Part shown: one piece after another, positions 36,221 to 44,459 of the stretch
How the letters are laid out: every line of letters begins with the position of its first letter
Numbering within the stretch: position 1 is the stretch's first letter
Source of the DNA: Dehalococcoidia bacterium
GTDB taxonomy: Bacteria > Chloroflexota > Dehalococcoidia > DSTF01 > JACRBR01
Direction of reading: 5' to 3'
NCBI GenBank assembly: GCA_015478665.1
Contig: JADMII010000007.1
Span: 62,001 to 126,000, forward strand
Length of the DNA: 64,000 nucleotides
The notes under the pieces: generated by a model
Seen by the model: only the letters and a program-made list of their open reading frames with translations
Told to the model about the DNA's origin: nothing
The model's database searches: none
Made by a program: the position numbers and the translations under genes

Positions 36221-37369
36221 ATGCCATCGTTTGCCCTGCGCGTCGAGACCGTATTCGGGGACGGCAGCATCGCCGAATTGGGGCGCCGCGCCAAGGCCGC
36301 CGGCTACAAGCACGCCTTCGTTGTCACCGACCCTGGCATCAAGGCCGCCGGCATCCTCGATTCCGTACTGGCCTCGCTCGACGAAGCCGAGGTCGCGCAC
36401 ACGGTCTACGACAACGTGACGCCGAATCCGACGATCCCGGAGGTCGATGGCGGCGCCGCGGCGATGCACGATGCCGGCGCGGATCTCGTCGTCGCCGTGG
36501 GCGGCGGCAGCGCGATCGATGCGGCGAAGGGCATCGCCGTCGCCGCGGAGCTGGGCGGCGGCGCCAAGGACTACCTCTTCGGCGTCGGCGGTACGCCGTT
36601 CCCCGCTTCGATGAAGCCGCTCTTCGCCATCCCGACGACGTGCGGCACGGGCTCGGAGATCTCGAACGCGGCCGTGATCACCGACCCGGATTCGCACTAC
36701 AAGCACCTGCTGCTGAACTGCACACCCGCCGTCGCCATCCTCGACCCGCAACTCGTCGCCGGCATGCCGGCGCCGATCACCGCGGCGACCGGGATGGACG
36801 CGCTCACACACGCCATCGAGGCGTACGTGAACCCCGGCAACACGCCGTTCACGCGGATGTTCGCCACGCGCGCCATCCAGCAGATCAGCAAGAACCTGCG
36901 GCAGGCGGTCAACGGCCCCGGTCGGCCCGATGCGATCCGCCAGATGCTCTACGCCGCCGACATCGCCGGTCAGTCGATGGCCGTGGGCCTTGGGCAGGTG
37001 CACGGGCTCTCGCACGTCGTCAGCGGCCGCCTTGGCACGCCGCACGGCGTCGCCAACGCGATCCTGCTGTCGCACGTGCTCGACTACCACAAGGACTTCC
37101 TGGCGGAAGACCTGCACGAGATCGCGCCGCTGATGGGCATCAACGCCGCCGGCGTGCCGGCCGCGAAGGCCGCGAGCGACGTCGTGGCGACGGTCCGCTC
37201 GCTGCGCGATGACATCAACATCCCGTCGAAGCTCAGTGACGTCGGCATGACGGAGTCGGACGTCGCACAATTCGTCGACGACGCGCAGAAGTCTCAGGGC
37301 ATCTTCATCGCCGCGCCGAAGCCGGCGACCGCAGAGGACCTGAGCGCGATCTACCGCAGCGCACTCTAG
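36221..37369 (+). CDS. Iron-containing (type III) alcohol dehydrogenase
   Basis: NAD(P)-dependent Fe-ADH of 382 aa. Nucleotide-binding VVAVGGGSAIDAAKGIA, IPTTCGTGSEISNAAVI, and metal ligands in GMDALTHAIEAYV (Asp, His) and GLSHVVSGRLGTPHGVANAI (two His) match the family. Substrate is unknown: butanol, 1,3-propanediol, lactaldehyde or similar. AAAGGA precedes ATG 36221. A hairpin terminator follows, shared with the convergent gene. padR upstream may control it. Confidence 0.92.
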   Translation: MPSFALRVETVFGDGSIAELGRRAKAAGYKHAFVVTDPGIKAAGILDSVLASLDEAEVAHTVYDNVTPNPTIPEVDGGAAAMHDAGADLVVAVGGGSAIDAAKGIAVAAELGGGAKDYLFGVGGTPFPASMKPLFAIPTTCGTGSEISNAAVITDPDSHYKHLLLNCTPAVAILDPQLVAGMPAPITAATGMDALTHAIEAYVNPGNTPFTRMFATRAIQQISKNLRQAVNGPGRPDAIRQMLYAADIAGQSMAVGLGQVHGLSHVVSGRLGTPHGVANAILLSHVLDYHKDFLAEDLHEIAPLMGINAAGVPAAKAASDVVATVRSLRDDINIPSKLSDVGMTESDVAQFVDDAQKSQGIFIAAPKPATAEDLSAIYRSAL

Positions 37370-37463
37370 CGGCGGACGCCGACCTCGGGAACGTCAACCG
37401 CGCAACGACGAACGGCGCCGTTCTCGGCTGTCTCGCCGCGTGACCGCCAGCGCGTGTGACGCG

Positions 37464-37490
37464 GATGGGCGCCCATCCCGGGCGCCCATC
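37464..37490. terminator. Bidirectional hairpin between convergent genes
   Basis: An 11-bp perfect stem GATGGGCGCCC / GGGCGCCCATC with loop ATCCC. No T-run, but it sits exactly between the Fe-ADH and the minus-strand surface-protein gene. Confidence 0.7.
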
Positions 37491-37505
37491 GTCGCGTCGC
37501 TGCGG

Positions 37506-37982
37506 CTAGCGTCGACGCAGGCTATAGCCGATCGATGAGATGCCGGCGACGGCCAGAGCCAGCGCGACGACCGTCAGCCACCGGCTGTTGGCGGCGCCCG
37601 CGCCGCCGCCGCTGCCGGTGTTCGGACCGGTCACGGCACCGAGGCGTCCGCCGGTCGGCGACGTCGCCGCCGGCGCCGGCGGCGCCGGTGTCATCGTCGA
37701 TGCCGGCGCCATGGTGGCGGACGGCTGCGGGGTGTTCGTCGCTGCTGCGGTTGCCGATGCCCGGGGCGTGGCGGTGCGCACGACGCTCGCCGGCGTGCAG
37801 GTGCCCGCCGCTTGCAGGGCGGTCAGTTGCTGTCCTCCGCACACCGTCGGTGTCGACGCTACGGTGCTCGTGGTACTCACCTGAGCGCCCACCTGCGGCG
37901 TCGCGGTGCCGAGGTTCATGCCGAACAACGCCAGCGCCGCGACGAGGGCGGCGATTCCCGCGATCATGCTTCGGTGCTTCAT
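37506..37982 (-). CDS. Secreted Thr/Pro-rich protein with a sortase-type C-terminal sorting signal
   Basis: A 158-aa protein: signal sequence MIAGIAALVAALALFGMNLG, a Thr/Ala/Pro-rich low-complexity body with two or three Cys (VCGGQQLTALQAAGTC), then TGPNTGSGGGAGAANSRW, a hydrophobic helix and RRR at the C-terminus. NTG followed by a helix and a positive tail is the layout of sortase substrates, and a class F-like sortase is encoded at 51010. ATG 37982 has GGGGGA before it. The promoter is about 130 nt upstream. Confidence 0.65.
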   Translation of the reverse strand: MKHRSMIAGIAALVAALALFGMNLGTATPQVGAQVSTTSTVASTPTVCGGQQLTALQAAGTCTPASVVRTATPRASATAAATNTPQPSATMAPASTMTPAPPAPAATSPTGGRLGAVTGPNTGSGGGAGAANSRWLTVVALALAVAGISSIGYSLRRR

Positions 37983-38120
37983 CTGTTGTCCCCCTGGTTG
38001 CTCCCGCCGGTTCCGTCCGGCGGCTGTGGCAGCATCCGCCTGCCTGCGGTGCCCGGCGCACCAGCGCCGCCCATGCTGCCGCCCACACGGACGGCGACGC
38101 GCCTGCGGCACGAACGGCTG

Positions 38121-38149
38121 AGGATAGCGATATCGACTGGCGACTTCAA
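38121..38149 (-). promoter_or_regulatory. Promoter of the sortase-substrate-like gene
   Basis: Minus-strand TTGAAG (38149-38144), 17-bp spacer, TATCCT (38126-38121). Predicts a leader of about 130 nt. Confidence 0.55.
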
Positions 38150-38257
38150 CAACAATTGGTCAAAGTGACGCGCCGCGGGCGGCGGCTCAGTCGCAGGCGG
38201 GAACCGCGGACCGGCATCGACTGACCGAACATGCGCGCCTGCTGCGCCGGCGTTCCA

Positions 38258-39256
38258 TCACCGCGTGGCCCACGCCACCACGGCGTCGACGACGCGACGC
38301 TGCACCGCCGGCGCGTCGTCGAGCGTCTTGTGGCTGACGAGCGCCGAGCCGCCGCCGCCGTCGCTCGGCGCGACGGGCGCCATCGCCATTGATGCGTCAA
38401 CGTTTGTCACGTTTGCCTGGTCGATGGCTTCGCCGTGCCAGCCCTCGTTGGCCTGGTAGATGTTGAGCAGCGGCGTTTGCCGCGGCATCTCCTTCGCCTG
38501 GCGATCGTAGAGCACGGTCGTGCGGTCGAGCAGCACGCCGAACATGCGCCGGCCGAAGCGCGCGTCGAGCGCTGCTGTCACCGAGGTGACAGTAACGCCG
38601 CCGTGGCTGTGACCGATGATCGCGGTGCGCAGGCACGGCATGGCGATCAGGCGCAGGCCGATCTGCTGCGTCAGCCACTGCTCCATGCTTGTCTGCGGCG
38701 GCCGGGCGCCGAACACCGCCGACGCGGCGAGGATCGGCAGCGAGCTTGTGCCGGCGGCGCGCACCTGCGCCTGGATAGCGTTGACCATGTCCAGCTCGCC
38801 GATGCTCTCGCCCTCCTTTGGCGCCAGCAGGTCGCTGCCGGCGCTGGCGACGGCGACGATCAGCAGCGGCGGCCGCTTCGCGGAGCACGAGAAGCCGGCG
38901 GCATCCGACGGCGTGCCGGCGTAGAAGTCGGCATGCTGCTGCGGGTCGCGGCACGCCTCGCCGGGGACGAGCGCGATGTCGAGGCCGGCGAGCTGCGCGT
39001 CGTCGCGGCCGTCGAGCCGGCCGTCGCCGTTACGGTCGCGGCAGGAGATCAGCTCAGGCGCGCCGGCCGATGGGAGCCGCAGGCCGGCCTGCCACGTCCG
39101 CGGCAGCGGCGTCGGCGCGGGCGTCGGCGCCGGCGCGCGCGTGGCGATCGCTTCGACGCCCGCCGTACGCGACGTGCCGCTGCTGAACGTGAGGACGATG
39201 ATGGTGACGGCGGCGACGCACACGACGCCGAGGAGCGCGAAGGCCGCGAGCTTCAT
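38258..39256 (-). CDS. Secreted alpha/beta-hydrolase (esterase/lipase-like)
   Basis: A 332-aa protein with an N-terminal membrane anchor or signal (MKLAAFALLGVVCVAAVTII), a Pro/Thr linker, an EF-hand-like acidic repeat CRDRNGDGRLDGRDDAQLAG (dockerin type I-like calcium loop), and an alpha/beta-hydrolase core with the nucleophile elbow AIIGHSHGGVTVTS. Candidate acid and His residues follow in the C-terminal part. Substrate unknown. ATG 39256 overlaps the preceding gene's stop (ATGA), so it is the last gene of a minus-strand operon. Confidence 0.7.
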   Translation of the reverse strand: MKLAAFALLGVVCVAAVTIIVLTFSSGTSRTAGVEAIATRAPAPTPAPTPLPRTWQAGLRLPSAGAPELISCRDRNGDGRLDGRDDAQLAGLDIALVPGEACRDPQQHADFYAGTPSDAAGFSCSAKRPPLLIVAVASAGSDLLAPKEGESIGELDMVNAIQAQVRAAGTSSLPILAASAVFGARPPQTSMEQWLTQQIGLRLIAMPCLRTAIIGHSHGGVTVTSVTAALDARFGRRMFGVLLDRTTVLYDRQAKEMPRQTPLLNIYQANEGWHGEAIDQANVTNVDASMAMAPVAPSDGGGGSALVSHKTLDDAPAVQRRVVDAVVAWATR

Positions 39257-39648
39257 CCGGCGCGGCGTCGCCCGGCGTCGAAGCGCGCCGGCGCGGGCCG
39301 CAGCGAGGCCAGCGCGGCGATCTCGCGGAGCCACGGCTGCGCACGGTCGCGTGGCGCCAGCATCGACCCGACGAGTGCGAACGACGCGCTGCCGCTGTCC
39401 GCCGTCACGTGCAGGCGATGCCGCCCGGTGCGGGCGACGCGGGCGACCTCATCGATCCAGAACGCGGCGCCGGCGATGAGCGGATTCGTCACCTGCGGCA
39501 GGAAGAAGAGGCGCTCGCTCGTCAGCACGAGTGCGCCGTCCCATCGGTACGGCTCGAAGTGCAGGAGCAACTCGGCGCGGGCCTCGCGCAGCAGGCGCTC
39601 GCCCGGAAGCAACTGCTTGGTGTCGAACCGGCTCAGCCTCCCCGTCAT
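39253..39648 (-). CDS. GRAM/PH-like domain protein
   Basis: A 131-aa protein with the pattern LLPGERLLREARAELLLHFE, GALVLTSERLFFLPQ and IWIDEVARVARTG-like strands (here AAFWIDEVARVART). These resemble GRAM or bacterial PH domains that bind membranes or protein partners. No catalytic motif. The stop overlaps the esterase start by ATGA. ATG 39648 lies 6 nt after TATACT, so a leaderless promoter reads this gene and the esterase as a unit. Confidence 0.6.
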   Translation of the reverse strand: MTGRLSRFDTKQLLPGERLLREARAELLLHFEPYRWDGALVLTSERLFFLPQVTNPLIAGAAFWIDEVARVARTGRHRLHVTADSGSASFALVGSMLAPRDRAQPWLREIAALASLRPAPARFDAGRRRAG

Positions 39649-39654
39649 GACCCA

Positions 39655-39660
39655 AGTATA
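39655..39660 (-). promoter_or_regulatory. -10 (TATACT) for leaderless GRAM-like gene
   Basis: Minus-strand TATACT then TGGGTC (6 nt) then ATG 39648. Confidence 0.6.
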
Positions 39661-39775
39661 CGCTCATGCAGGGATGACGACGGCATGCGTGCGGGGATCG
39701 CGCCGCTTGCATCCGCACGACAACACCCGTCGTCGCCGGCGCGCGCCAGCGGGCGTGCGGCTGCCTGGCGCCGGC

Positions 39776-40645
39776 TCACGGAGCATCGGCGGGGAGCGCG
39801 TAGGTCTGCGGCTCGCGCTGCACGAACGACGTCGCGCTTGCGTAGCCGGCGCGCCGCGCCCACGCAGCGAGCGCAGCGAAGTCCTCGCCGACGCGCGCCG
39901 GCGTATGCGCGTCGGATGCCAGGGTGACCGGCAAACCGAGGTCGTGCGCACGCTGGAGCAGCGGCAGCGCCGGGTAGATCTCGCCGCACTTTCGCAGCCC
40001 GTTGCTGTTCAGCTCGATCGCCGTCCCCGCGCCTGAAGCCCCCGTCAGAATGGCATCGTGCAGCGGCGTCTCGCTCTGCGGCCGATGACCGAACACCTTC
40101 GGCAGGTCCGGATGCGACAGGACGTCGGCGAGGCCGCTCGCCGCCAGCTCGCCGACGAGCACGCCGTAGTCGTGCCAGACGGTCGATGTCTGGCGGCGGT
40201 CCCATTCGGCGCGGAAGCGCTCGTCGTCGAACCCGAAGGAGCCGATGTAGTGGACGGAGCCGAGTACGATGTCCCAGTCGTAGGGCGCCAGGAAGCGCGC
40301 GAGGTCGTCGGCGCGGCCGTGGATCCAGTCCATCTCGAGCCCGAGCAGCACCGGCAGCCCGTCGCGCTTCGCCGCCTCGACCTCGCGCACGTAGTCCGCA
40401 ACGCTGCCCGAGACGTGGTCCTGCCAGTACGCGCAGGCCAGCTTCGCCAGCGCCGGGTCGGGGTCGTCGTCCCACCATCCGTAGAGCAGCTCGAACGCCT
40501 CGCGAAAGCGGAACAGGTGCTCGGTGAAGGCGACGTGCGTGACGCCGCGCGCGCGCGCGGCCTCGACGTACGCCATGATGCGCGCGCGGTCCATCGGCGG
40601 CTGGTCGCCGTGCGGCTGCAGGTGTGTGTGACAGTCGACGAGCAG
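39776..40645 (-). CDS. PHP-domain phosphoesterase (histidinol-phosphatase type)
   Basis: Polymerase-and-histidinol-phosphatase fold. Metal ligands: VDCHTHLQPHGD at the N-terminus, AFTEHLFRFREAF, LGLEMDWIHGRADDL, LGSVHYIGSFGFDD, SHPDLPKVFG and TLASDAHTPARVGED. The metal-binding DCHTHL lies upstream of the first ATG, so the start must be earlier. The frame offers CTG 40645 with GAGG at 40652-40655 (6-nt spacing) and no ATG, GTG or TTG. It overlaps nothing but starts 14 nt after the DinB stop. Probably a histidinol-phosphate phosphatase-like enzyme, although no his operon is here. Confidence 0.82.
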   Translation of the reverse strand: MLVDCHTHLQPHGDQPPMDRARIMAYVEAARARGVTHVAFTEHLFRFREAFELLYGWWDDDPDPALAKLACAYWQDHVSGSVADYVREVEAAKRDGLPVLLGLEMDWIHGRADDLARFLAPYDWDIVLGSVHYIGSFGFDDERFRAEWDRRQTSTVWHDYGVLVGELAASGLADVLSHPDLPKVFGHRPQSETPLHDAILTGASGAGTAIELNSNGLRKCGEIYPALPLLQRAHDLGLPVTLASDAHTPARVGEDFAALAAWARRAGYASATSFVQREPQTYALPADAP

Positions 40646-40659
40646 CCGGCGCCTCGCTT

Positions 40660-41178
40660 CTACTGCGCCGCCTGCGCGTTGCGCCGGACGGCGTACTGGC
40701 GATAGTCCACGAACGGCGGCTCCTGCCCGAGCTGGTACAGCAGGGTGCTCAGGTCGCCGTGGTGCCCGCGCTCGTGCAGCAGCAGGTTGCCCAGGATGTC
40801 GGCGAGGCTCTGCGTCTCCGGCGCGGCTCCCGGGTCGTAGACGCCGGCGAACGTCGCAGCGAGCCCGTCGTCCGAGACGGCAGCGAGCGTGCGACGGAAC
40901 GTCGCGCGCGTGCGACGCCGGTAGTCTTCGATGCCGTCCCACGTGCCGAGCCGCTCGGGCGGCGGATTGATCAACTCGCCACGCTTCAGGCTGTAGTGCA
41001 ACCAGCCATCGTAGGCGCCGACGACGTGGCGGTAGCAGTCGCGCAACGATGGCCAGCCGGAGCCGGGCGCGGCCTGCGTCAGCATGCCGGGAGGCAGGCC
41101 GCGCATCGTCTCGGCGAAGACATCCCAGGCGTACTCGGTGTAGCGGTAGAGCTCGTCGAGCGCGTCGCGCGTCAGCAT
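40660..41178 (-). CDS. DinB-family four-helix protein
   Basis: A 172-aa DinB/YfiT-like metalloprotein. The fold's histidines appear in RDCYRHVVGAYDGWLHYS and LLLHERGHHGDLSTLLYQLG, the typical H-x3-H tail motif with HGD. Family members are bacillithiol/mycothiol-dependent transferases or stress proteins. GAGGAGG precedes ATG 41178, whose first base is the last base of the upstream stop (TGATG). PHP follows on the same strand. Confidence 0.82.
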   Translation of the reverse strand: MLTRDALDELYRYTEYAWDVFAETMRGLPPGMLTQAAPGSGWPSLRDCYRHVVGAYDGWLHYSLKRGELINPPPERLGTWDGIEDYRRRTRATFRRTLAAVSDDGLAATFAGVYDPGAAPETQSLADILGNLLLHERGHHGDLSTLLYQLGQEPPFVDYRQYAVRRNAQAAQ

Positions 41179-41726
41179 CACCGCCTCCTCGCCGCTCCGT
41201 GCGCTCTCGCCGGCGCGCGCGCGGGCCGCAACGCGGCGGCGAGGCGGCGCAGATCCATCTGGTCGATGATCGGCTCCATGCCGCGGATCAACGCACACAG
41301 CCGGTCGGCGGCATCGTCGGCCAGCGCCGGCGTCAGCGACGGAGCCTCCGACGAGCGGTGCAGCCGCGTCCAGGACTTCGTCCACTCCTCGAACTCGTAC
41401 GCCGTGCCGATGCGCTCCTGGACGTCGGGCGCGCGCAGCGCCAGCGCTTCGAGCGCCTCGTAGTTGCGCTCACGCTCGCCCTCGAAGTGCAGGCCGATCT
41501 CGACGCGCCCGGTCTTGCGCTGCGCCCACACCTCGTAGTGCATTTCGGCCGAGCCGGCGCGAAAATACTGCACGAAGCTGAACCGCTGCCGCATCTCCAG
41601 GCCGTCGAGCCCGGCGCCGAGGCGCCCGCGCACACCCTCATGCACGAGCGCGAGGAAGTCGCGGACGCGCAGCGGCGGCTCGCCGCGGGGGTTGCCGGCT
41701 GGCGTTCGCACGATCTTGCGTGCCAC
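41178..41726 (-). CDS. Hypothetical protein (182 aa), first gene of the DinB-PHP operon
   Basis: GTG 41726 gives VARKIVRTPAGNPRGEPPLR, then RVRDFLALVHEGVRGRLGAG, a beta-rich middle (MHYEVWAQRKTGRVEIGLHF) and a helical C-terminus ending in an Ala/Arg-rich tail. Evidence that it is real: a coupled TGATG junction with dinB, and TACACT 5 nt before the GTG (leaderless layout). No recognised family, membrane segment or catalytic motif. Confidence 0.6.
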   Translation of the reverse strand: MARKIVRTPAGNPRGEPPLRVRDFLALVHEGVRGRLGAGLDGLEMRQRFSFVQYFRAGSAEMHYEVWAQRKTGRVEIGLHFEGERERNYEALEALALRAPDVQERIGTAYEFEEWTKSWTRLHRSSEAPSLTPALADDAADRLCALIRGMEPIIDQMDLRRLAAALRPARAPARAHGAARRR

Positions 41727-41731
41727 GGTTG

Positions 41732-41737
41732 AGTGTA
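41732..41737 (-). promoter_or_regulatory. -10 (TACACT) for the hypothetical-DinB-PHP operon
   Basis: Minus-strand TACACT, five nt, GTG 41726. The leaderless start of a three-gene unit. Confidence 0.5.
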
Positions 41738-41882
41738 CGACGCCCCGCCGACTCGCGCTCGCGGCGTGTCGCGCGCCGTCGTGAGCCTGCACCGGGCGCT
41801 TCCAGACTGCCGCCTCGCGCGCAGGCCGCGGGACCGGCCGCCACGCGCGGCGACGCCCGGCCGATTGCCTGCAGGGCAGTCG

Positions 41883-41888
41883 TACACT
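41883..41888 (+). promoter_or_regulatory. -10 (TACACT) for leaderless phosphodiesterase gene
   Basis: TACACT, then six nt, then GTG 41895, which is exactly the expected start of the metallophosphatase fold. Confidence 0.6.
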
Positions 41889-41894
41889 GCATGG

Positions 41895-42404
41895 GTGCTG
41901 ATCGGCATCATCGCCGATACCCACGGCTACATCGACCCGCGGCTGCCGGCGGCGTTCGCAGGCGTCGACGCGATCGTGCACGGCGGCGACGTCGGCGGCG
42001 AGGCGGTGCTGGCAGCGCTGCGGGCGATGGCGGCGCTGCACGCCGTCCGCGGCAACAACGAGGAGAAGCTCGGCGGGCTGGGACTGCCCCTGCGGGCGGA
42101 CTTCGTGCTCGCGGGCGTTCGGTTTCACCTGGTGCATCAGCTGCCGCAGGCGCAGCCGAAGCGGACGACGCAGGTCGTCGTGTTCGGGCACAGCCACAAG
42201 GCGCTGATCGAGCCGCGCGCCGACAAGCTCTACGTCAACCCCGGCGCCGCCGGCCGGGCCGGCTTCCATCGCCGCCAGACGGTGGTGCTGATGCGCGCCG
42301 GCGACGGAGTGATCGAGGACGCCGCCATCGTCGAGCTTGGCGCGCGGGAGCCGCGGCAGCGTAGCGGCGAAGCGAGCGCGCGGCGCCGTCAGGAGTCGCG
42401 GTAG
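41895..42404 (+). CDS. YfcE/MJ0936-type metallophosphodiesterase
   Basis: Calcineurin-like phosphoesterase of 169 aa. From GTG 41895 the product starts LIGIIADTHGYIDPRLPAAF (metal-binding DTH), then DAIVHGGDVGGEAVL (GGD), HAVRGNNEE (GNND-like, reading GNNE), VFGHSHKALIEPRADK (GHSH) and LYVNPGAAGR. These are the five dimetal motifs. Activity against phosphodiesters such as cyclic or linear dinucleotides is typical. An earlier in-frame start would add a basic segment without similarity, so the leaderless GTG is preferred. Confidence 0.85.
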   Translation: MLIGIIADTHGYIDPRLPAAFAGVDAIVHGGDVGGEAVLAALRAMAALHAVRGNNEEKLGGLGLPLRADFVLAGVRFHLVHQLPQAQPKRTTQVVVFGHSHKALIEPRADKLYVNPGAAGRAGFHRRQTVVLMRAGDGVIEDAAIVELGAREPRQRSGEASARRRQESR

Positions 42405-42640
42405 CACGAGGCGCCCGACGACATGGCGCCACTGGAACGGGTGCGGGTCGAAGGTCGGCATGACGACGCTGATGCACGGCGTCGCGACGGAGGAGCGCAC
42501 GAAGACAGGACGAGCCCTGCCACTGCTGCGAGCGTCGGAGCGCGGCGGGCGGTTCGCCGCGACGCCAGGAGGGGACGTGGAGGGGGCCGGGCGTATGCCG
42601 CCACGACCGCACGAGGGGAAGACAGGGCTCGCCAGACACA

Positions 42641-42670
42641 TTGACAGTTGAGCAATCTTGCAACTATACT
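42641..42670 (+). promoter_or_regulatory. arsR-type promoter with operator dyad in the spacer
   Basis: Consensus TTGACA (42641-42646), 18-bp spacer and TATACT (42665-42670). The spacer holds AGTTG (42646-42650)...CAACT (42661-42665) and the inner dyad GCAA-TC-TTGC (42652-42661), a likely SmtB/ArsR operator. ATG 42678 follows after 7 nt, again nearly leaderless. Confidence 0.8.
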
Positions 42671-42677
42671 GCCGCAG

Positions 42678-43046
42678 ATGATCGAACAAGACGCCTGTGA
42701 CACTCGCTACATCGACCATGAGGCGGTCGCGGCGGTACTCTGCTCGCTCCTCGATCGCACCGCGGCCGAGGACATCGCGTACGTCTTCCGCCTCCTCGCA
42801 GATCCCCGGCGCGTGCTGATCATCCACGCGCTGTCTCTGGCGGAGCTGTGCAACTGCGACCTCGCGGCGATTTTGGGCGTGTCCGAATCGGCCGTATCGC
42901 ATCAGATGCGAGAGTTGCGGCTGATGAAGCTCGTGACGGCGGAGAAGCGCGGCCGCATGGTGTATTACCGCCTCGCCGACACACACATCCGCCACATCTT
43001 CGAGGACACACTGCGCCACGTGAGGGAAGACGCGCATGTCCACTGA
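42678..43046 (+). CDS. ArsR/SmtB-family metal sensor (Zn/Cd type)
   Basis: A 122-aa winged-helix repressor released by metal. Helix 3 carries LAELCNCDLAAI, the Cys-x-Cys seen in CadC/CmtR-type alpha3N sites, and the N-terminus offers Cys7 and His. Helix 5 reads DTH then ten residues, then HVRE. This is the D-x-H-x10-H-x2-[EH] alpha5 zinc site of SmtB/CzrA. It thus has elements of both sites. Recognition helix: SESAVSHQMRELRLM. The start ATG 42678 fits the promoter. It overlaps the CDF exporter gene by 11 nt, so it almost certainly controls it. Confidence 0.93.
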   Translation: MIEQDACDTRYIDHEAVAAVLCSLLDRTAAEDIAYVFRLLADPRRVLIIHALSLAELCNCDLAAILGVSESAVSHQMRELRLMKLVTAEKRGRMVYYRLADTHIRHIFEDTLRHVREDAHVH

Positions 43047-43983
43047 TCAAGGCAGCGCCGGGCTGAAGCACCGGCGGCGACTCTTCGCCGCGCTAGGCCT
43101 GACGGCGACCTACATGGTCGTCGAGGCGACCGCCGGCTTCCTGGCGAATAGCCTCGTGCTGATCGCCGATGCCGGGCATATGCTGAGCGATGTCGCCGGC
43201 CTGTCGCTCGCGCTCACGGCCATCTGGTTCGCACAACGCCCGCCGACGCCGCGCAAGACGTTCGGCTATTACCGCGCGGAGATCCTCGCCGCCGTCGTCA
43301 ATGCGATGCTCCTGTTCGCGATCTCCGGCTACATCCTCTACGAGGCGTACACGCGTCTCGTCGCGCCGCCGGAGGTAGCGAGCGTTCCGCTCCTCGTCGT
43401 CGCCAGCATGGGGCTCGTCGTGAACCTGGCAAGCGCGAGGCTGCTCATGTCGGGAGCGGGCGAGAGCATGAACGTGCGCGGCGCCTTCCTCGAAGTGGTG
43501 AGCGATCTGCTCGGCTCGGTCGGCGCGATCGCAGCCGGAGTGATTCTGCTTACGACCGGCTGGAAGTATGCGGACCCGCTGTTCGCGGGCTTCGTCGGGC
43601 TCTTCATCCTGCCGCGCACGTGGCTCCTGCTCAGGGGCGCACTCGACGTCCTGTTCGAGGGCACACCGGCGCACATTGACATCAACGCCGTCCGGGAGGC
43701 GATCATCGCCCAGCAGGGTGTGGAAGCGGTGCACGACCTCCACGTCTGGAGCGTGACGAGCGGGTTCATCGCCTTGAGCGGCCATGTGCAGGTCGGAGAC
43801 GCCGCAGACCGCGACGCCCTCTTGGTATCCCTACGACGAGAATTGCGGTCGCGGTTCCAGATCGAACATGTCACGATCCAGGTAGAAAACGACCAGCTCT
43901 CCGCGGAGCTCGGACAGGATTGCTTTCCCGAGACGTCGCCGTGGGACGGCAGGCGTCCATCGTCGAAGCGAGCCGGAACATGA
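43036..43983 (+). CDS. Cation diffusion facilitator (CzcD/ZitB-type Zn/Cd exporter)
   Basis: A 315-aa CDF with six membrane helices and a cytosolic C-domain. The site-A residues in VLIADAGHMLSDVAGL (HxxxD) and LEVVSDLLGSVGAI, plus the C-terminal VEAVHDLHVWSVTSGFIALS are signatures of zinc-type CDF proteins that export metal against protons. ATG 43036 overlaps arsR, so the two are coupled. The stop overlaps the MgtC-like gene by ATGA. Confidence 0.93.
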   Translation: MSTDQGSAGLKHRRRLFAALGLTATYMVVEATAGFLANSLVLIADAGHMLSDVAGLSLALTAIWFAQRPPTPRKTFGYYRAEILAAVVNAMLLFAISGYILYEAYTRLVAPPEVASVPLLVVASMGLVVNLASARLLMSGAGESMNVRGAFLEVVSDLLGSVGAIAAGVILLTTGWKYADPLFAGFVGLFILPRTWLLLRGALDVLFEGTPAHIDINAVREAIIAQQGVEAVHDLHVWSVTSGFIALSGHVQVGDAADRDALLVSLRRELRSRFQIEHVTIQVENDQLSAELGQDCFPETSPWDGRRPSSKRAGT

Positions 43984-44459
43984 TCGAAGCGGGCGGCATC
44001 CAGACGGACACGATCCTCCTGCTGCGCGCCGCCGTCGCCGCGGCCCTCGGCTTCGTCGTCGGCTGGGCGCGCGAGCGGCGCGGCTCGGCGGCCGGCGATC
44101 GCACGTACGCGATGGTCGCGCTCGGCGCGGCCGCCTTCACCGCGGTCGCCGTCGATGACTTCGGGCCAAACGCCGACCGGCTGATCGCCGGCATCGTCAC
44201 CGGCGTCGGGTTCCTTGGCGCCGGCGTCATCCTCCGCCAGGGCACCGGCGAGGTGAAGGGACTGACGACGGCCGCCAGCATCTGGGCCGTCGCGGCGGTG
44301 GGCGTCATCGTCGGCACCGGCGATTACCTGATGGGCGCGGCGGTGTGCGCTCTCGTGCTGATCATTCTGGAGTGGGACCACATCCCGCTGCTGCAACACC
44401 TCGGCCAGCATCACACGCCGCCGCTGGCGCCCGACGATCGCGAGCGGGAGGAGCCCTGA
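43980..44459 (+). CDS. MgtC/SapB-family membrane protein
   Basis: A 159-aa MgtC-like protein with four to five helices. LLRAAVAAALGFVVGWARER, RTYAMVALGAAAFTAVAV, IVTGVGFLGAGVILRQG and GLTTAASIWAVAAVGVIVG are the family blocks. The protein ends in an acidic tail. MgtC proteins modulate ATP synthase and divalent-cation homeostasis. ATG 43980 overlaps the CDF stop (ATGA), preferred over an upstream TTG. Operon arsR-cdf-mgtC suggests a divalent-metal stress response. Confidence 0.9.
   Translation: MIEAGGIQTDTILLLRAAVAAALGFVVGWARERRGSAAGDRTYAMVALGAAAFTAVAVDDFGPNADRLIAGIVTGVGFLGAGVILRQGTGEVKGLTTAASIWAVAAVGVIVGTGDYLMGAAVCALVLIILEWDHIPLLQHLGQHHTPPLAPDDREREEP

Noticed and set aside
41178-43043. A 621-codon minus-strand frame covering the phosphodiesterase and arsR
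   Set aside because: Only its last 182 codons, from GTG 41726, have protein character and a promoter; the rest is antisense shadow.
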